13,972 bases of DNA from DATCVR01 sp036566745 (GTDB taxonomy: Bacteria; Actinomycetota; Actinomycetes; Jiangellales; Jiangellaceae), in NCBI GenBank assembly GCA_036566745.1, contig DATCVR010000279.1:1-13972 (forward strand). Reading direction: 5' to 3'. Position 1 is the stretch's first letter; each line of letters begins with the position of its first letter. Below the pieces are notes generated by a model. That model saw only the letters and a list, made by a program, of their open reading frames with translations. It did not search any database and was not told the DNA's origin. Below are positions 1 to 7,967 of this stretch, in pieces. The translations under genes were made by a program, and so were the position numbers.

Positions 1-42
1 GCGGTCTACATGCGGGCGACCCGAAGCTGGAGCCAGTCATGA
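1..42 (+). CDS. C-terminal end of an upstream gene, probably the first ABC sugar permease (MalF type), partial
   Basis: Reading from base 1 gives 13 residues, AVYMRATRSWSQS, and then TGA at 40-42. The stop overlaps the ATG of the next gene in an ATGA junction, which is typical of translationally coupled genes. Two-permease sugar ABC transporters are usually encoded as MalF-type then MalG-type, and MalF-type proteins often end in a short basic tail after the last membrane helix, so this is probably the MalF-type partner. The identity is inferred from position; the sequence in the window is too short to recognise a family. Confidence 0.6.
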   Translation, partial: AVYMRATRSWSQS

Positions 43-911
43 GCACGACGTTCGTCTCCGCCACGGCGCGCCGGCAGCCCGGCACCCGGGCCACCTTGCT
101 GTCCGTCCAGGGCATCACGCTGATCGGGCTGGTCGTCATCGGGCTGGGCCCGCTGTACTGGGCGGTGAAGGGCGCGGTCTCACCGCCCACCGAGCTGATC
201 GCGAACCCGCTCGCGCTGTGGCCGGCCGAGCCGCGGCTGGACAACTTCGCGACGGCGTGGGGCGACCTGTCGGTCGGGCAGTACCTGCTCAACAGTGCCT
301 GGATCGTCCTGGGGTCGTGGGCCGTGCAGCTGTTCGTGGCCGCGACGGCCGGGTTCGCGCTGTCGGTGCTCCGTCCGCGGATCGGCCCGTACGTCTACGC
401 CGGCATCCTCGCCACGATGTTCGTGCCGTACTCGGTCTCGATGGTGAGCCTGTTCCTCACCGTCATCGACCTCCCGTTCGTCCACCTCAACCTCGCCAAC
501 ACGTACTGGGCGATCTGGCTGCCGGCCGGGGCCAGCGCCTTCAACGTGCTGATCGCCAAGCGCTTCTTCGACGCACTGCCCGGCGAGCTCTTCGACGCCG
601 CCCGGGTCGACGGCGCGAACACGTGGACCCTCCTGACCCGGATCGTGCTGCCGCTGAGCCGTCCGATCCTCGCCGTCATCAGCCTCCTGGCGGTCATGCA
701 CGCCTGGAAGGACTTCATCTGGCCGCTGGTCGTCATCACCGACCCGGCCAAGCAGCCCATCAGCGTGGCGCTGACGACGCTGGCCGACCAGGCTCCCCGC
801 GACGAGCTGATCGCCGCGATGGTGCTCGCCCTCGTGCCGCCGGTGCTGATCTTCCTGGTCTTCCAGCGCTACGTCGTCGCCGGTCTCGGCTTCACCGGCG
901 TGAAGGGCTGA
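39..911 (+). CDS. Carbohydrate ABC transporter permease, MalG type
   Basis: Inner-membrane permease subunit of a binding-protein-dependent sugar importer (CUT1 type), 290 residues, normal for the family. Hydrophobic segments lie near residues 22-44, 82-110, 118-142, 156-173, 208-233 and 258-281, giving six predicted helices. The cytoplasmic EAA loop that docks on the ATPase is clear: E183, D186-A187-A188, D191-G192 and I202-V203-L204-P205, followed by a helix starting RPILAVISLL. The start is the ATG of an ATGA overlap with the preceding gene, implying coupling with the partner permease. No ATPase gene is in the window; many actinobacterial sugar importers share an ATPase encoded elsewhere (MsiK type). 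Family is certain. The sugar is unknown; the following genes suggest an oligosaccharide or glycoside released outside the cell. Confidence 0.93.
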   Translation: MSTTFVSATARRQPGTRATLLSVQGITLIGLVVIGLGPLYWAVKGAVSPPTELIANPLALWPAEPRLDNFATAWGDLSVGQYLLNSAWIVLGSWAVQLFVAATAGFALSVLRPRIGPYVYAGILATMFVPYSVSMVSLFLTVIDLPFVHLNLANTYWAIWLPAGASAFNVLIAKRFFDALPGELFDAARVDGANTWTLLTRIVLPLSRPILAVISLLAVMHAWKDFIWPLVVITDPAKQPISVALTTLADQAPRDELIAAMVLALVPPVLIFLVFQRYVVAGLGFTGVKG

Positions 912-946
912 CGCCCACCTCGAACGCATCCGCCGTCCCCCGCGTC

Positions 947-954
947 GGAAGGAG
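947..954 (+). promoter_or_regulatory. Ribosome binding site of the first glycosidase-like gene
   Basis: GGAAGGAG sits five bases before the ATG at 960. It is a strong Shine-Dalgarno sequence and fixes the start at the ATG that gives a complete Tat signal peptide. Confidence 0.8.
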
Positions 955-959
955 CTCTC

Positions 960-3296
960 ATGGCAGAGCACTGGTCGGTCTCGCGTCGCACGTTCGTCCG
1001 AGGAGCCCTGGCCGCCGGCGGTTCCGGCCTGATCGGCGCGGCGCTGCCGCCCAGGATCGCCCACGCGGCCGAGACCGTGATCACCGATCCCGACGGCACC
1101 GTCACGCTGGTGGCCGAGCACGACGGGGCGGCCTGGACCGGCAACATCCTGGTCCTGGACGGTGCCGGCATCCATCGGCTGACCCTGACGCACGTCATGT
1201 TCACGGACGACCAGCGCACCGTGGGCATCACATCGGTGACGAAGGTCGGCGCCCAGCAGTTCCTGGTCGAGTACACGACGACGAGCTCCACGGTGAGCGT
1301 GCTCGGAACCTTCATGGTCGGGCTGCGCAAGGCACGGGTGCGCTGGGACGTCAGCGGCTCGGCCGCCCTGGATCCGGAGGACCTCAAGTTCAGCCGCACC
1401 GTGGTGGGCGGCACCGAGACGTACGAGCCCGTGGTGCTGTGGAACCGCGACTCCGCGGGCGGCATCCCGTACGAGACCACCCACGGTGTGGGATACGCCG
1501 AGACCTATCCGGACAACCGTGCCCTCGTCCGGATCCCGCAGAGCAGGCCGGACTACTCCGACGCCACCTGGATCCACGCGCCCGGGTCCTGGGTCGACGG
1601 CGCGCCGACCCCCACCGTGTCGGTCGAGGCCAACATCGTCCTCGGCGTGATGCGCCCCCACGCGGCAGGGGTGATCGCCCGTGACGGCGCCCTCGGCGTG
1701 GACCTGTGGACCGACCAGCCGTTCAACGTCTGGAACGCCGGCGGGTCCAAGACGGTGAAGGCCCAGGTGGTCAACGGAAGCACGGTGGCCCGCGAGGTCA
1801 CCGCGAGCTGGACCACCTGGGACTGGTCCGGAGCCACCACCACGGGCAGCGTCACCGCCACGGTGGGGGCCCGGGCGGTGTGGAACACGACAGTCCCGGT
1901 CACGCTCGGCAACCGAGACATCCGCGTCGTCGAGGTGCGGGTCAGTGACGCCGGCGGCGAGTCGGCGTTCGCCCGCACCAACCTGGCGGTGCTGTCCACG
2001 TTCACCTACCGGGCCGGCACCGACAGCATGTTCGGGCTGGCCAACTTCCCGTGGCTGCTGCGGCCCAGCACGGCCGACGTCGCCGCGTTGATGCGGCTCG
2101 TCGGGATGACGTGGGTCCGCACGGCGTACAACGCCGCGCCCGGCATCCTCCGGTCGCCCGGCATCCCACCCAAGGACCTCGACACCCTGGGCTTCCTGCA
2201 CAACGTGCAACTCGGCGGCATCCCGTTCGGCGGCACCGCGGCGGAGAAGACGGCGTGGGCGGACTCGAGAGTCGGCCTGTGCCTCGACGCCGGCGCGCGC
2301 TACTACGAGTGCGGCAACGAGCTCAATCTGCTCAAAACCCCACCCGCGCCGTCGGCCTACGTCACCGATGGGCTCGAGCCGCTGCGCGCCGCGATGACCA
2401 GGGCGAACGCCACGTTCTCGGTGATGACCCACGGGATCGGAGGGTTCGACGAGGCCTGGCTGCAGGGCTTCGACGACGCCCAGGGCTGGGATCACGTGCA
2501 GGTCCTCGCCTACCACCCCGGCCGGGCCAACTACGTGGCCGACTACCACCCGCCGGAGCCCTGGGTCGTCGACGGCGTCCGCACGCTCGGGTACTGGAAC
2601 TTCCTCGGCTCGCTGAGCAAGGCCAGGGACCTCGCGCAGAGCAAGGGCAAGGAGCTGTGGCTCACCGAGGCGTACGCGTCGACCTTGCCGAACAGGTGGG
2701 GCTCGGACACCTATCGTCATGCTGCGGAGAACGTGCTGCTGCAGCTGGCGCTGGCCAAGGCCTACGACGTCCGGTGTGTGACCTGGTACACGCTCAACGA
2801 CACGATCGTCCATCAGCCGATGGAGGCCGATCCCTCCGACATCGAGTACCACCACGGCCTGCTGAACCGCGACCTCAGCCCGAAGCCGTCGCTCCTGGCG
2901 TACGCCACCGCGGCCCGCTTCCTCGACGAGGCCTGGTGCCTGGGCTGGGTGCGGTTCACCGACCCGTCCCTGCGTGGGTTGCTCTTCGACTCGCCGACCG
3001 GGCAGTTCAGCATCCTGTGGACCCGCGCCGACGGCTACCTCCTGAACACCGAGCCGGAACGCCGCGATCCGAACCGGCCCGACTACTACCGGACCCCCCA
3101 GCCCTGGGAGGACCCGTGGCCCACGAAGACCACGGTCAGCCTGCCCACCCCCGCAGCGAGCACCACCGTCCGCGAGCTCGACTGCCTCGGCCGCGAGACC
3201 GCGCTGCACACCGCCACGAACTCCAGGGTGGACGTCACGCTCGACGGCTCACCGCGCCTCTTCGTCGGGCTGGCGCTCGACGCCGACCCGGCCTAG
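960..3296 (+). CDS. Tat-exported glycoside hydrolase-like protein (clan GH-A type core), first of two paralogs
   Basis: 778 residues, predicted secreted enzyme acting on an unidentified glycan or glycoside. The N-terminus has a Tat signal: SRRTFVRG at 8-15, a hydrophobic stretch, and a probable cleavage site after AHA at 36. Residues about 38-355 are beta-rich with no catalytic motif seen. About 357-640 looks like a TIM barrel beginning MFGLANFPWLL. A Glu in CGNELN (E454) fits the acid/base and a Glu in LWLTEAY (E570) fits the nucleophile, the usual strand 4 and strand 7 pair of retaining clan GH-A enzymes. H519 in YHPGRANY may line the active site. About 660-778 is a further beta domain. It lies 48 bases after the permease gene and 44 before a full-length paralog, so very likely in the same operon. 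The glycosidase assignment rests on motif pattern and context. I cannot assign a GH family; a carbohydrate-binding role without catalysis is possible. Confidence 0.72.
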   Translation: MAEHWSVSRRTFVRGALAAGGSGLIGAALPPRIAHAAETVITDPDGTVTLVAEHDGAAWTGNILVLDGAGIHRLTLTHVMFTDDQRTVGITSVTKVGAQQFLVEYTTTSSTVSVLGTFMVGLRKARVRWDVSGSAALDPEDLKFSRTVVGGTETYEPVVLWNRDSAGGIPYETTHGVGYAETYPDNRALVRIPQSRPDYSDATWIHAPGSWVDGAPTPTVSVEANIVLGVMRPHAAGVIARDGALGVDLWTDQPFNVWNAGGSKTVKAQVVNGSTVAREVTASWTTWDWSGATTTGSVTATVGARAVWNTTVPVTLGNRDIRVVEVRVSDAGGESAFARTNLAVLSTFTYRAGTDSMFGLANFPWLLRPSTADVAALMRLVGMTWVRTAYNAAPGILRSPGIPPKDLDTLGFLHNVQLGGIPFGGTAAEKTAWADSRVGLCLDAGARYYECGNELNLLKTPPAPSAYVTDGLEPLRAAMTRANATFSVMTHGIGGFDEAWLQGFDDAQGWDHVQVLAYHPGRANYVADYHPPEPWVVDGVRTLGYWNFLGSLSKARDLAQSKGKELWLTEAYASTLPNRWGSDTYRHAAENVLLQLALAKAYDVRCVTWYTLNDTIVHQPMEADPSDIEYHHGLLNRDLSPKPSLLAYATAARFLDEAWCLGWVRFTDPSLRGLLFDSPTGQFSILWTRADGYLLNTEPERRDPNRPDYYRTPQPWEDPWPTKTTVSLPTPAASTTVRELDCLGRETALHTATNSRVDVTLDGSPRLFVGLALDADPA

Positions 3297-3310
3297 CCGA
3301 CGCCTCGACC

Positions 3311-3328
3311 ACGACCACGACCACGACC
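3311..3328 (+). repeat. Short tandem repeat, three copies of ACGACC
   Basis: Three perfect ACGACC hexamers follow one imperfect copy (TCGACC at 3305-3310) in the 44-base gap between the two paralogous genes. The tract ends just before the ribosome binding site AAGGGAG (3329-3335) of the second paralog. It could vary in length by slippage and alter gene spacing, but it may equally be chance low complexity. Confidence 0.6.
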
Positions 3329-3335
3329 AAGGGAG
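3329..3335 (+). promoter_or_regulatory. Ribosome binding site deciding the start of the second glycosidase-like gene
   Basis: AAGGGAG lies five bases before the ATG at 3341. The reading frame is open far upstream, to 2051, inside the previous gene. This site, together with the Tat signal encoded right after 3341, shows that the real gene begins here. Confidence 0.8.
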
Positions 3336-3340
3336 ACGAC

Positions 3341-5692
3341 ATGACCGACCTCGAACCGCGTCCCGACCGCTCCGGCGTGTCCCGGCGGATCTTCGTCCAG
3401 GGCTCGCTGGCCGCCGTCGGGGCAGGTCTGGCCGGCGGCGTGCTGCCCGGCGCCGCCCACGCCGCGGAGGCCGTCACGATCAGCGCCGACGGCGTCGTCG
3501 TGACCGGCCTGCCCGACGGCACCGTGTCCGTTCGGGACGGCAACGGCGTCGAGCGGATCCGGCTGGGGCACTTCATGGTCAAGGACACCGTCCTCGGCCA
3601 GCAGCGCACCTTCGGCGGCACGCCGTCGCTGGTCACGCTGCCGGACGGTCGTACGGCGGTCCAGGTCGACTACCGGATGGGAGCAGGCGGGGCGGGCATC
3701 ACCGTCCGCGGCCGCTTCGACGTCACCTCCCACCGCGCCCACCTGCGCTGGGAGGCCACCAGTACCAACCAGATGCACCTGAACTCGCAGTTCGGCCGCA
3801 CCGTGGTGAGCCCGTCGGCCCCCGAGGCGCCCACGCCCCTGACCCGATGGAACCGCGACCCCGGCGGCGGTGTGCCCTACGAGACGAACGACGGCATGGT
3901 CTACGCCGAGACCTGGCCCGACGCCCAGGCCTACTTCCGGCTCGGCACCAGCAACCCGGCCTGGACGAACGCGTCGTGGATGCACGTGGGCGGGACCTAT
4001 GAGGGCGACGTACTGGTCCACGACGTCGACCTCGTGCTCGGCACCATGCGCGCCGCGGCCGCCACCACGATCGCCCTGGCCCGTCCCCTGGGCGTCGACA
4101 TCTGGACCGACCAGCCGTTCAACCTCTGGGACGGCGCGGGACAGGCCATGGCCGTGCACGCGCAGGTCGTCAACGGCGGCACGGACGAGCGGCCGGTCGA
4201 GATCAGCTGGTGGGCGCGCGACTTCGCCGGCGAGGTGGTCGAGTCCGGCGCGGTGACCACCTCGCTCTCCCCCGGCCAGACCACCGAGCACACCGTGGAG
4301 GTCCCATCGCCCGCCCACGGCATCGTGTTCGTCGAGCTGCGCGCGACCGCCGGCTCCGACGAGGCGTTCGCCCGCACCACCCTGGCCAGCCTGCCGCAGC
4401 ACGACTACCAGCCCGGCGGGATGTTCGGCATCGCCAACTACACCTGGCTGCTGAAGCCGAGCAAGGACGCCGTCGCCGGGCTGATGCGGCGCATCGGCGT
4501 CGCGTCGGTGCGGATCGCCTACGACGGCGCTCCCGGCATCCCTCCGGCCGAGCTGGAAGCACTCGGCATCATGCCCAACATCCAGCACGGCGACGTCGTG
4601 TTCGGCGCCGACCCGGCCGAGGCGAAGGCGTGGGCAGCCGACCTCGTCGACACGGTGGTGTCCAGCGGCGCGAGGTACTTCGAGGTCGACAACGAGCGCA
4701 ACCAGCCGTGGATGTCGGGGCAGTTCGCCGACGCCTACGTGCGCGACGGGCTGCGTCCCGTGGTCGAGCGGCTGGCCGAGGTCGGCTCGCCGGTGAAGGT
4801 GATGAACTGCGGCCTCGGCGGCATGGACGTCAACTGGACCGACAACTTCCACGCCGCCGGTGGCTGGGACCTCATCGACGCCTTCGCCTTCCATCCCGGT
4901 CGCGGCAACTTCACCCCCGACTTCGCGCCCACGCCGGACGAGTGGATCGTCGGCAACGACGGCTCCTACTGGAACTTCCTCGGCGCGGTGCGCGAGGCCC
5001 GGCGGAGGGTCGAGGAGTACGGCGGCGACAAGGAGCTCTGGCTGACCGAGGCCTACGCGTGCACGCGCCCGAACCACTGGTGGAACGACACCATGCGGCA
5101 GGCCGCCGAGAACGTGCTGCTGACGATGGCGCTGTGCAAGGCCGAGGGCGTCGACGGCGTCAACTGGTACCAGCCGCACGACAGCACGATCCACCACCCG
5201 CAGGAGGCCGACCCCGACAACCCCGAGTATCACTTCGGCCTGATGAACCGCGACACCAGCACGAAGCCGTCGCTGCTGGCCTTCGCTACCGGCGCCCGGG
5301 TGCTCGAGCAGGCGAGCTTCGTGCGCTGGCTCGACTTCGGCGCCGTCGACGACGACCTCAAGGGGCTGCTCTTCGACACGCCGGACGGCCCGATGTCGAT
5401 CCTGTGGACGCGCAAGGACGGCTACCTCCTCAACGCCGACCACCACCCCGACGACCCCTACTACGCCCACCCCGAGGCGTGGGAGGACGGCTGGCCGACC
5501 AAGACCTCGCTGACCCTGCGTGGTGCGCGGATCCGCGAGGTCGACTGCATCGGCCGGGAGCGCGAACTGAGCGGGAGCCGCGGGCAGGTCGTCCTTCCCC
5601 TCGACGGCGCGCCCAGGATCTACTACGGGTTGTCCGACCAGCCCGAGCGACTGGTCGTGGCCTGCCGGTCCACCAGCGACGAGAAGGACTGA
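3341..5692 (+). CDS. Tat-exported glycoside hydrolase-like protein (clan GH-A type core), second paralog
   Basis: 783 residues, collinear along its whole length with the preceding gene product, so the pair arose by tandem duplication or belongs to one family. The Tat signal is SRRIFVQG at 14-21 with probable cleavage after AHA at 41. A beta-rich region (about 43-358) is followed by a barrel-like region beginning MFGIANYTWLL at 361, and a C-terminal beta domain. Candidate catalytic residues are E452 in VDNERNQ (acid/base) and E570 in LWLTEAY (nucleophile), with H518 in FHPGRGNF. Residues around the first Glu differ from its neighbour (DNERNQ against GNELNL), and so do those after the second (ACTRPNHWW against ASTLPNRWG), hinting at different substrate or linkage preference. 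It ends four bases before the flavoenzyme gene. Function beyond 'exported glycosidase-like' is not established; hydrolytic activity is inferred. Confidence 0.72.
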   Translation: MTDLEPRPDRSGVSRRIFVQGSLAAVGAGLAGGVLPGAAHAAEAVTISADGVVVTGLPDGTVSVRDGNGVERIRLGHFMVKDTVLGQQRTFGGTPSLVTLPDGRTAVQVDYRMGAGGAGITVRGRFDVTSHRAHLRWEATSTNQMHLNSQFGRTVVSPSAPEAPTPLTRWNRDPGGGVPYETNDGMVYAETWPDAQAYFRLGTSNPAWTNASWMHVGGTYEGDVLVHDVDLVLGTMRAAAATTIALARPLGVDIWTDQPFNLWDGAGQAMAVHAQVVNGGTDERPVEISWWARDFAGEVVESGAVTTSLSPGQTTEHTVEVPSPAHGIVFVELRATAGSDEAFARTTLASLPQHDYQPGGMFGIANYTWLLKPSKDAVAGLMRRIGVASVRIAYDGAPGIPPAELEALGIMPNIQHGDVVFGADPAEAKAWAADLVDTVVSSGARYFEVDNERNQPWMSGQFADAYVRDGLRPVVERLAEVGSPVKVMNCGLGGMDVNWTDNFHAAGGWDLIDAFAFHPGRGNFTPDFAPTPDEWIVGNDGSYWNFLGAVREARRRVEEYGGDKELWLTEAYACTRPNHWWNDTMRQAAENVLLTMALCKAEGVDGVNWYQPHDSTIHHPQEADPDNPEYHFGLMNRDTSTKPSLLAFATGARVLEQASFVRWLDFGAVDDDLKGLLFDTPDGPMSILWTRKDGYLLNADHHPDDPYYAHPEAWEDGWPTKTSLTLRGARIREVDCIGRERELSGSRGQVVLPLDGAPRIYYGLSDQPERLVVACRSTSDEKD

Positions 5693-5696
5693 CCGC

Positions 5697-7946
5697 ATGC
5701 GCGAGAGCACCGTCCGGCACGACGTCACGGTCGTCGGGGGCGGCCTGGCCGGGGTGTGCGCGGCGATCGCCGCGGCCCGGCTCGGCCGGAGCGTCGCCCT
5801 GATCAACAACCGCCCGGTGCTGGGCGGCAACTCCTCCAGCGAGGTGCGGGTGTGGGTGGTCGGCGCGACCGCGCACGGCCGCAACCACTTCGCCCGCGAG
5901 ACCGGCATCATGGGCGAGCTGTTCGTCGAGAACCAGTACCGCAACCCCGAGGGCAACCCGTACTACTGGGACGCCGTGGTCCTGGACGCCGTGCGGGCCG
6001 AGCCGAACATCTCGCTGTACCTCAACACCGACGTCCGCGACGTCGAGGCCGACGGCCCATCCGGCCGGCGGCGGGTGCGTTCGGTCACCGGGTGGACGAT
6101 GGGCTCGGAGCTGCTGACCCGGTTCGAGGGCCCGATGTTCCTCGACTGCAGCGGCGACGGGCTGGTCGGGCACCTGGCCGGCGCGGAGTACCGGATCGGG
6201 CGCGAGGCGTACGCGGAGTACGGCGAGCCGTGGGCGCCGCTGGAGGCCGACGACCTCACCCTCGGCAGCACCCTGCTCTTCTACTCCAAGGACGCCGGCG
6301 AGCCGGTGCGGTTCGTGCCGCCGGACTTCACCCAGGACGTCACGGCCACCTCGATCCCCGATCGCCGGATCATCCGCGCCGAGGACAACGGCTGCGCGTA
6401 CTGGTGGATCGAGTTCGGCGGCGAGCTCGACACCGTCCACGACAACGAGCGCATCCGCGACGAGCTGTGGTCGGTGGTCTACGGGATCTGGGACCACATC
6501 AAGAACTCCGGCCGGTTCGACGCCGACACCCTGACGCTGGAATGGGTGGGCGCGGTGCCGGGCAAGCGCGAGTCGCGGCGCTTCGTCGGCGACCACGTGC
6601 TCACCCAGCACGACGTGCTCGGCCAGACCGAGTTCGACGATCGGGTGGCGTTCGGCGGCTGGTCGATCGACCTGCACCCTCCGGGCGGCATGTACGCACC
6701 CGAGGAAGGCGCCAAGCAGCGCTACGCCGACGGGATCTACCACCTCCCTTACCGCATGCTGTACTCGCGGAACACGACGAACCTGCTCATGGCCGGCCGC
6801 AACGTCTCTGCCAGCCACGTCGCCTTCGGCACCACGCGGGTGCAGGCCACCTGCGCGGTCATGGGCGAGGCGGCGGGCACGGCGGCCGCGCTGGCCGTCC
6901 AGGCCGGAGTACCGCCGCGCGAGCTCGACGTGCGCGAGCTCCAGCGGACGCTGCTGCGCCAGGACGCCTCCATCGTGGGGTTGGCGCAGGACGACCCGGC
7001 CGATCTGGCCCCGCGGGCCGGGGTGACCGCGTCGGGGCAGCTGAACCGGCTCGAGGTCGAGGACGCCGCCGAACGATGGCCGTTGAGCGCCGACGCCGGC
7101 CTGGTGCTGCCGGTCGACCCGGGACTCGACGGACTGTCCCTGCTCGTCGACGTGGGGGCCGCCACCGAGCTGACCGTCGAGGTCCACGACCCCGGCCCCG
7201 GGCAGAACTATGTGCCGCGGCACCTCGTGACCAGCACCTCGGTGCTTCTGCAGCCGGGCGACAAGCAGTGGGCCGACCTCGACCTGCGCTGGCGCCCGGA
7301 CAACCCGCGCACCGCGTTCGTGCTGGTCAAGGCCAACCCCGCGGTGGCTCTGTACGTGGCCGACCGGGCGGTTCCAGGCGTGCTGAGCTTCACTCGCCGC
7401 CCGCTGCGACCCCAGGACGAGCGACCGCAGCCACTGCGCGAGTGGACCGACCGCGAGCTGCTCCGCCGGACGTTCTGCGTGCGGGGCGTCAACACCGACG
7501 CGTTCGCGCCGCGGAAGGTCGTGGACGGGTACCTCCGGCCGTACGCCGGACCACATCTCTGGGTGTCGGAGCCGGTCACCGAGCACCGGCCCGCCTGGAT
7601 CGAACTCGACTGGCCGCGTCCGGTGGCGCTCGGCACGGTCGAGATCATCGCCGACGACGACGTCAACGAGGACCTCATCAACCTCCATCACCACCGCACC
7701 CCCTTCGAGGTGCTGCCCACGCTGATCCGCGACTACCGGATCGAGGCGCGCGTGGGCGGATCGTGGCAGGTGGTGGCCGAGGGGCGCGGCAACCGCCGGC
7801 GCCGCATCGTGCACCAGCTCGCCACGGGCGCCGCGGGCACGACCGGCGCGGAGGCCGTCCACGCCGACGCGGTACGCCTGGTCGTCGAGGCCACCAACGG
7901 CGCGGCGTCGGCACACGTGGTGGCGTTGCGGGTGTACGAGCCGTGA
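5697..7946 (+). CDS. FAD-dependent oxidoreductase (PF12831 type) with beta-sandwich and discoidin-like C-terminal extensions
   Basis: 749 residues. The N-terminus is a Rossmann dinucleotide-binding unit: VVGGGLAG at 12-19, then RPVLGGNSSSE at 39-49, a signature of the FAD_oxidored group. GKRESRRFVGDHVL begins at 289, and the distal FAD-binding segment runs from about 362 to 398 (NLLMAGRNVSASHVAFG and then a Gly/Ala helix). The catalytic part ends near 430. Residues about 440-580 look like a beta-sandwich, and about 590-749 contains NTDAFAPRKVVDGY and AWIELDWPRPVALGTVEI, resembling a discoidin (F5/8 type C) fold. No signal peptide is visible, so a cytoplasmic location is expected, although attached carbohydrate-binding-like modules are more usual on exported proteins. 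GAAGGA at 5683-5688 and a four-base gap to the preceding stop imply co-translation. Members of this family occur in polysaccharide-degradation clusters, mostly with undefined reactions. Oxidation of a sugar or glycoside is inferred here. Confidence 0.82.
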   Translation: MRESTVRHDVTVVGGGLAGVCAAIAAARLGRSVALINNRPVLGGNSSSEVRVWVVGATAHGRNHFARETGIMGELFVENQYRNPEGNPYYWDAVVLDAVRAEPNISLYLNTDVRDVEADGPSGRRRVRSVTGWTMGSELLTRFEGPMFLDCSGDGLVGHLAGAEYRIGREAYAEYGEPWAPLEADDLTLGSTLLFYSKDAGEPVRFVPPDFTQDVTATSIPDRRIIRAEDNGCAYWWIEFGGELDTVHDNERIRDELWSVVYGIWDHIKNSGRFDADTLTLEWVGAVPGKRESRRFVGDHVLTQHDVLGQTEFDDRVAFGGWSIDLHPPGGMYAPEEGAKQRYADGIYHLPYRMLYSRNTTNLLMAGRNVSASHVAFGTTRVQATCAVMGEAAGTAAALAVQAGVPPRELDVRELQRTLLRQDASIVGLAQDDPADLAPRAGVTASGQLNRLEVEDAAERWPLSADAGLVLPVDPGLDGLSLLVDVGAATELTVEVHDPGPGQNYVPRHLVTSTSVLLQPGDKQWADLDLRWRPDNPRTAFVLVKANPAVALYVADRAVPGVLSFTRRPLRPQDERPQPLREWTDRELLRRTFCVRGVNTDAFAPRKVVDGYLRPYAGPHLWVSEPVTEHRPAWIELDWPRPVALGTVEIIADDDVNEDLINLHHHRTPFEVLPTLIRDYRIEARVGGSWQVVAEGRGNRRRRIVHQLATGAAGTTGAEAVHADAVRLVVEATNGAASAHVVALRVYEP

Positions 7947-7967
7947 CCGCGCCGACGCCGCCCGGGG

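Noticed and set aside
180..3209. Very long antisense open frame (over 1000 codons) opposite the permease and first glycosidase-like gene
   Set aside because: Its translation is rich in R, G, H, P and V with no recognisable domain and overlaps two well-supported genes. Long antisense frames are expected where third positions are almost all G or C.
2051..3340. Extension of the second glycosidase-like frame to 2051
   Set aside because: This part overlaps the first paralog in another frame and lacks any domain. The ribosome binding site at 3329-3335 and the Tat signal after 3341 define the true start.
3293..5956. Long antisense open frame opposite the second glycosidase-like gene
   Set aside because: Same compositional shadow effect; no family motif, and the sense strand encodes a clear Tat-exported paralog.
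5430..7916. Long antisense open frame opposite the flavoenzyme gene
   Set aside because: Low-complexity R/G/H/V-rich translation without motifs; the sense frame has the full FAD-binding signature.
7947..7967. Possible bidirectional terminator between the flavoenzyme and RNase J genes
   Set aside because: The 21-base gap is GC-rich but has no clear stem-loop with a T run on either strand.
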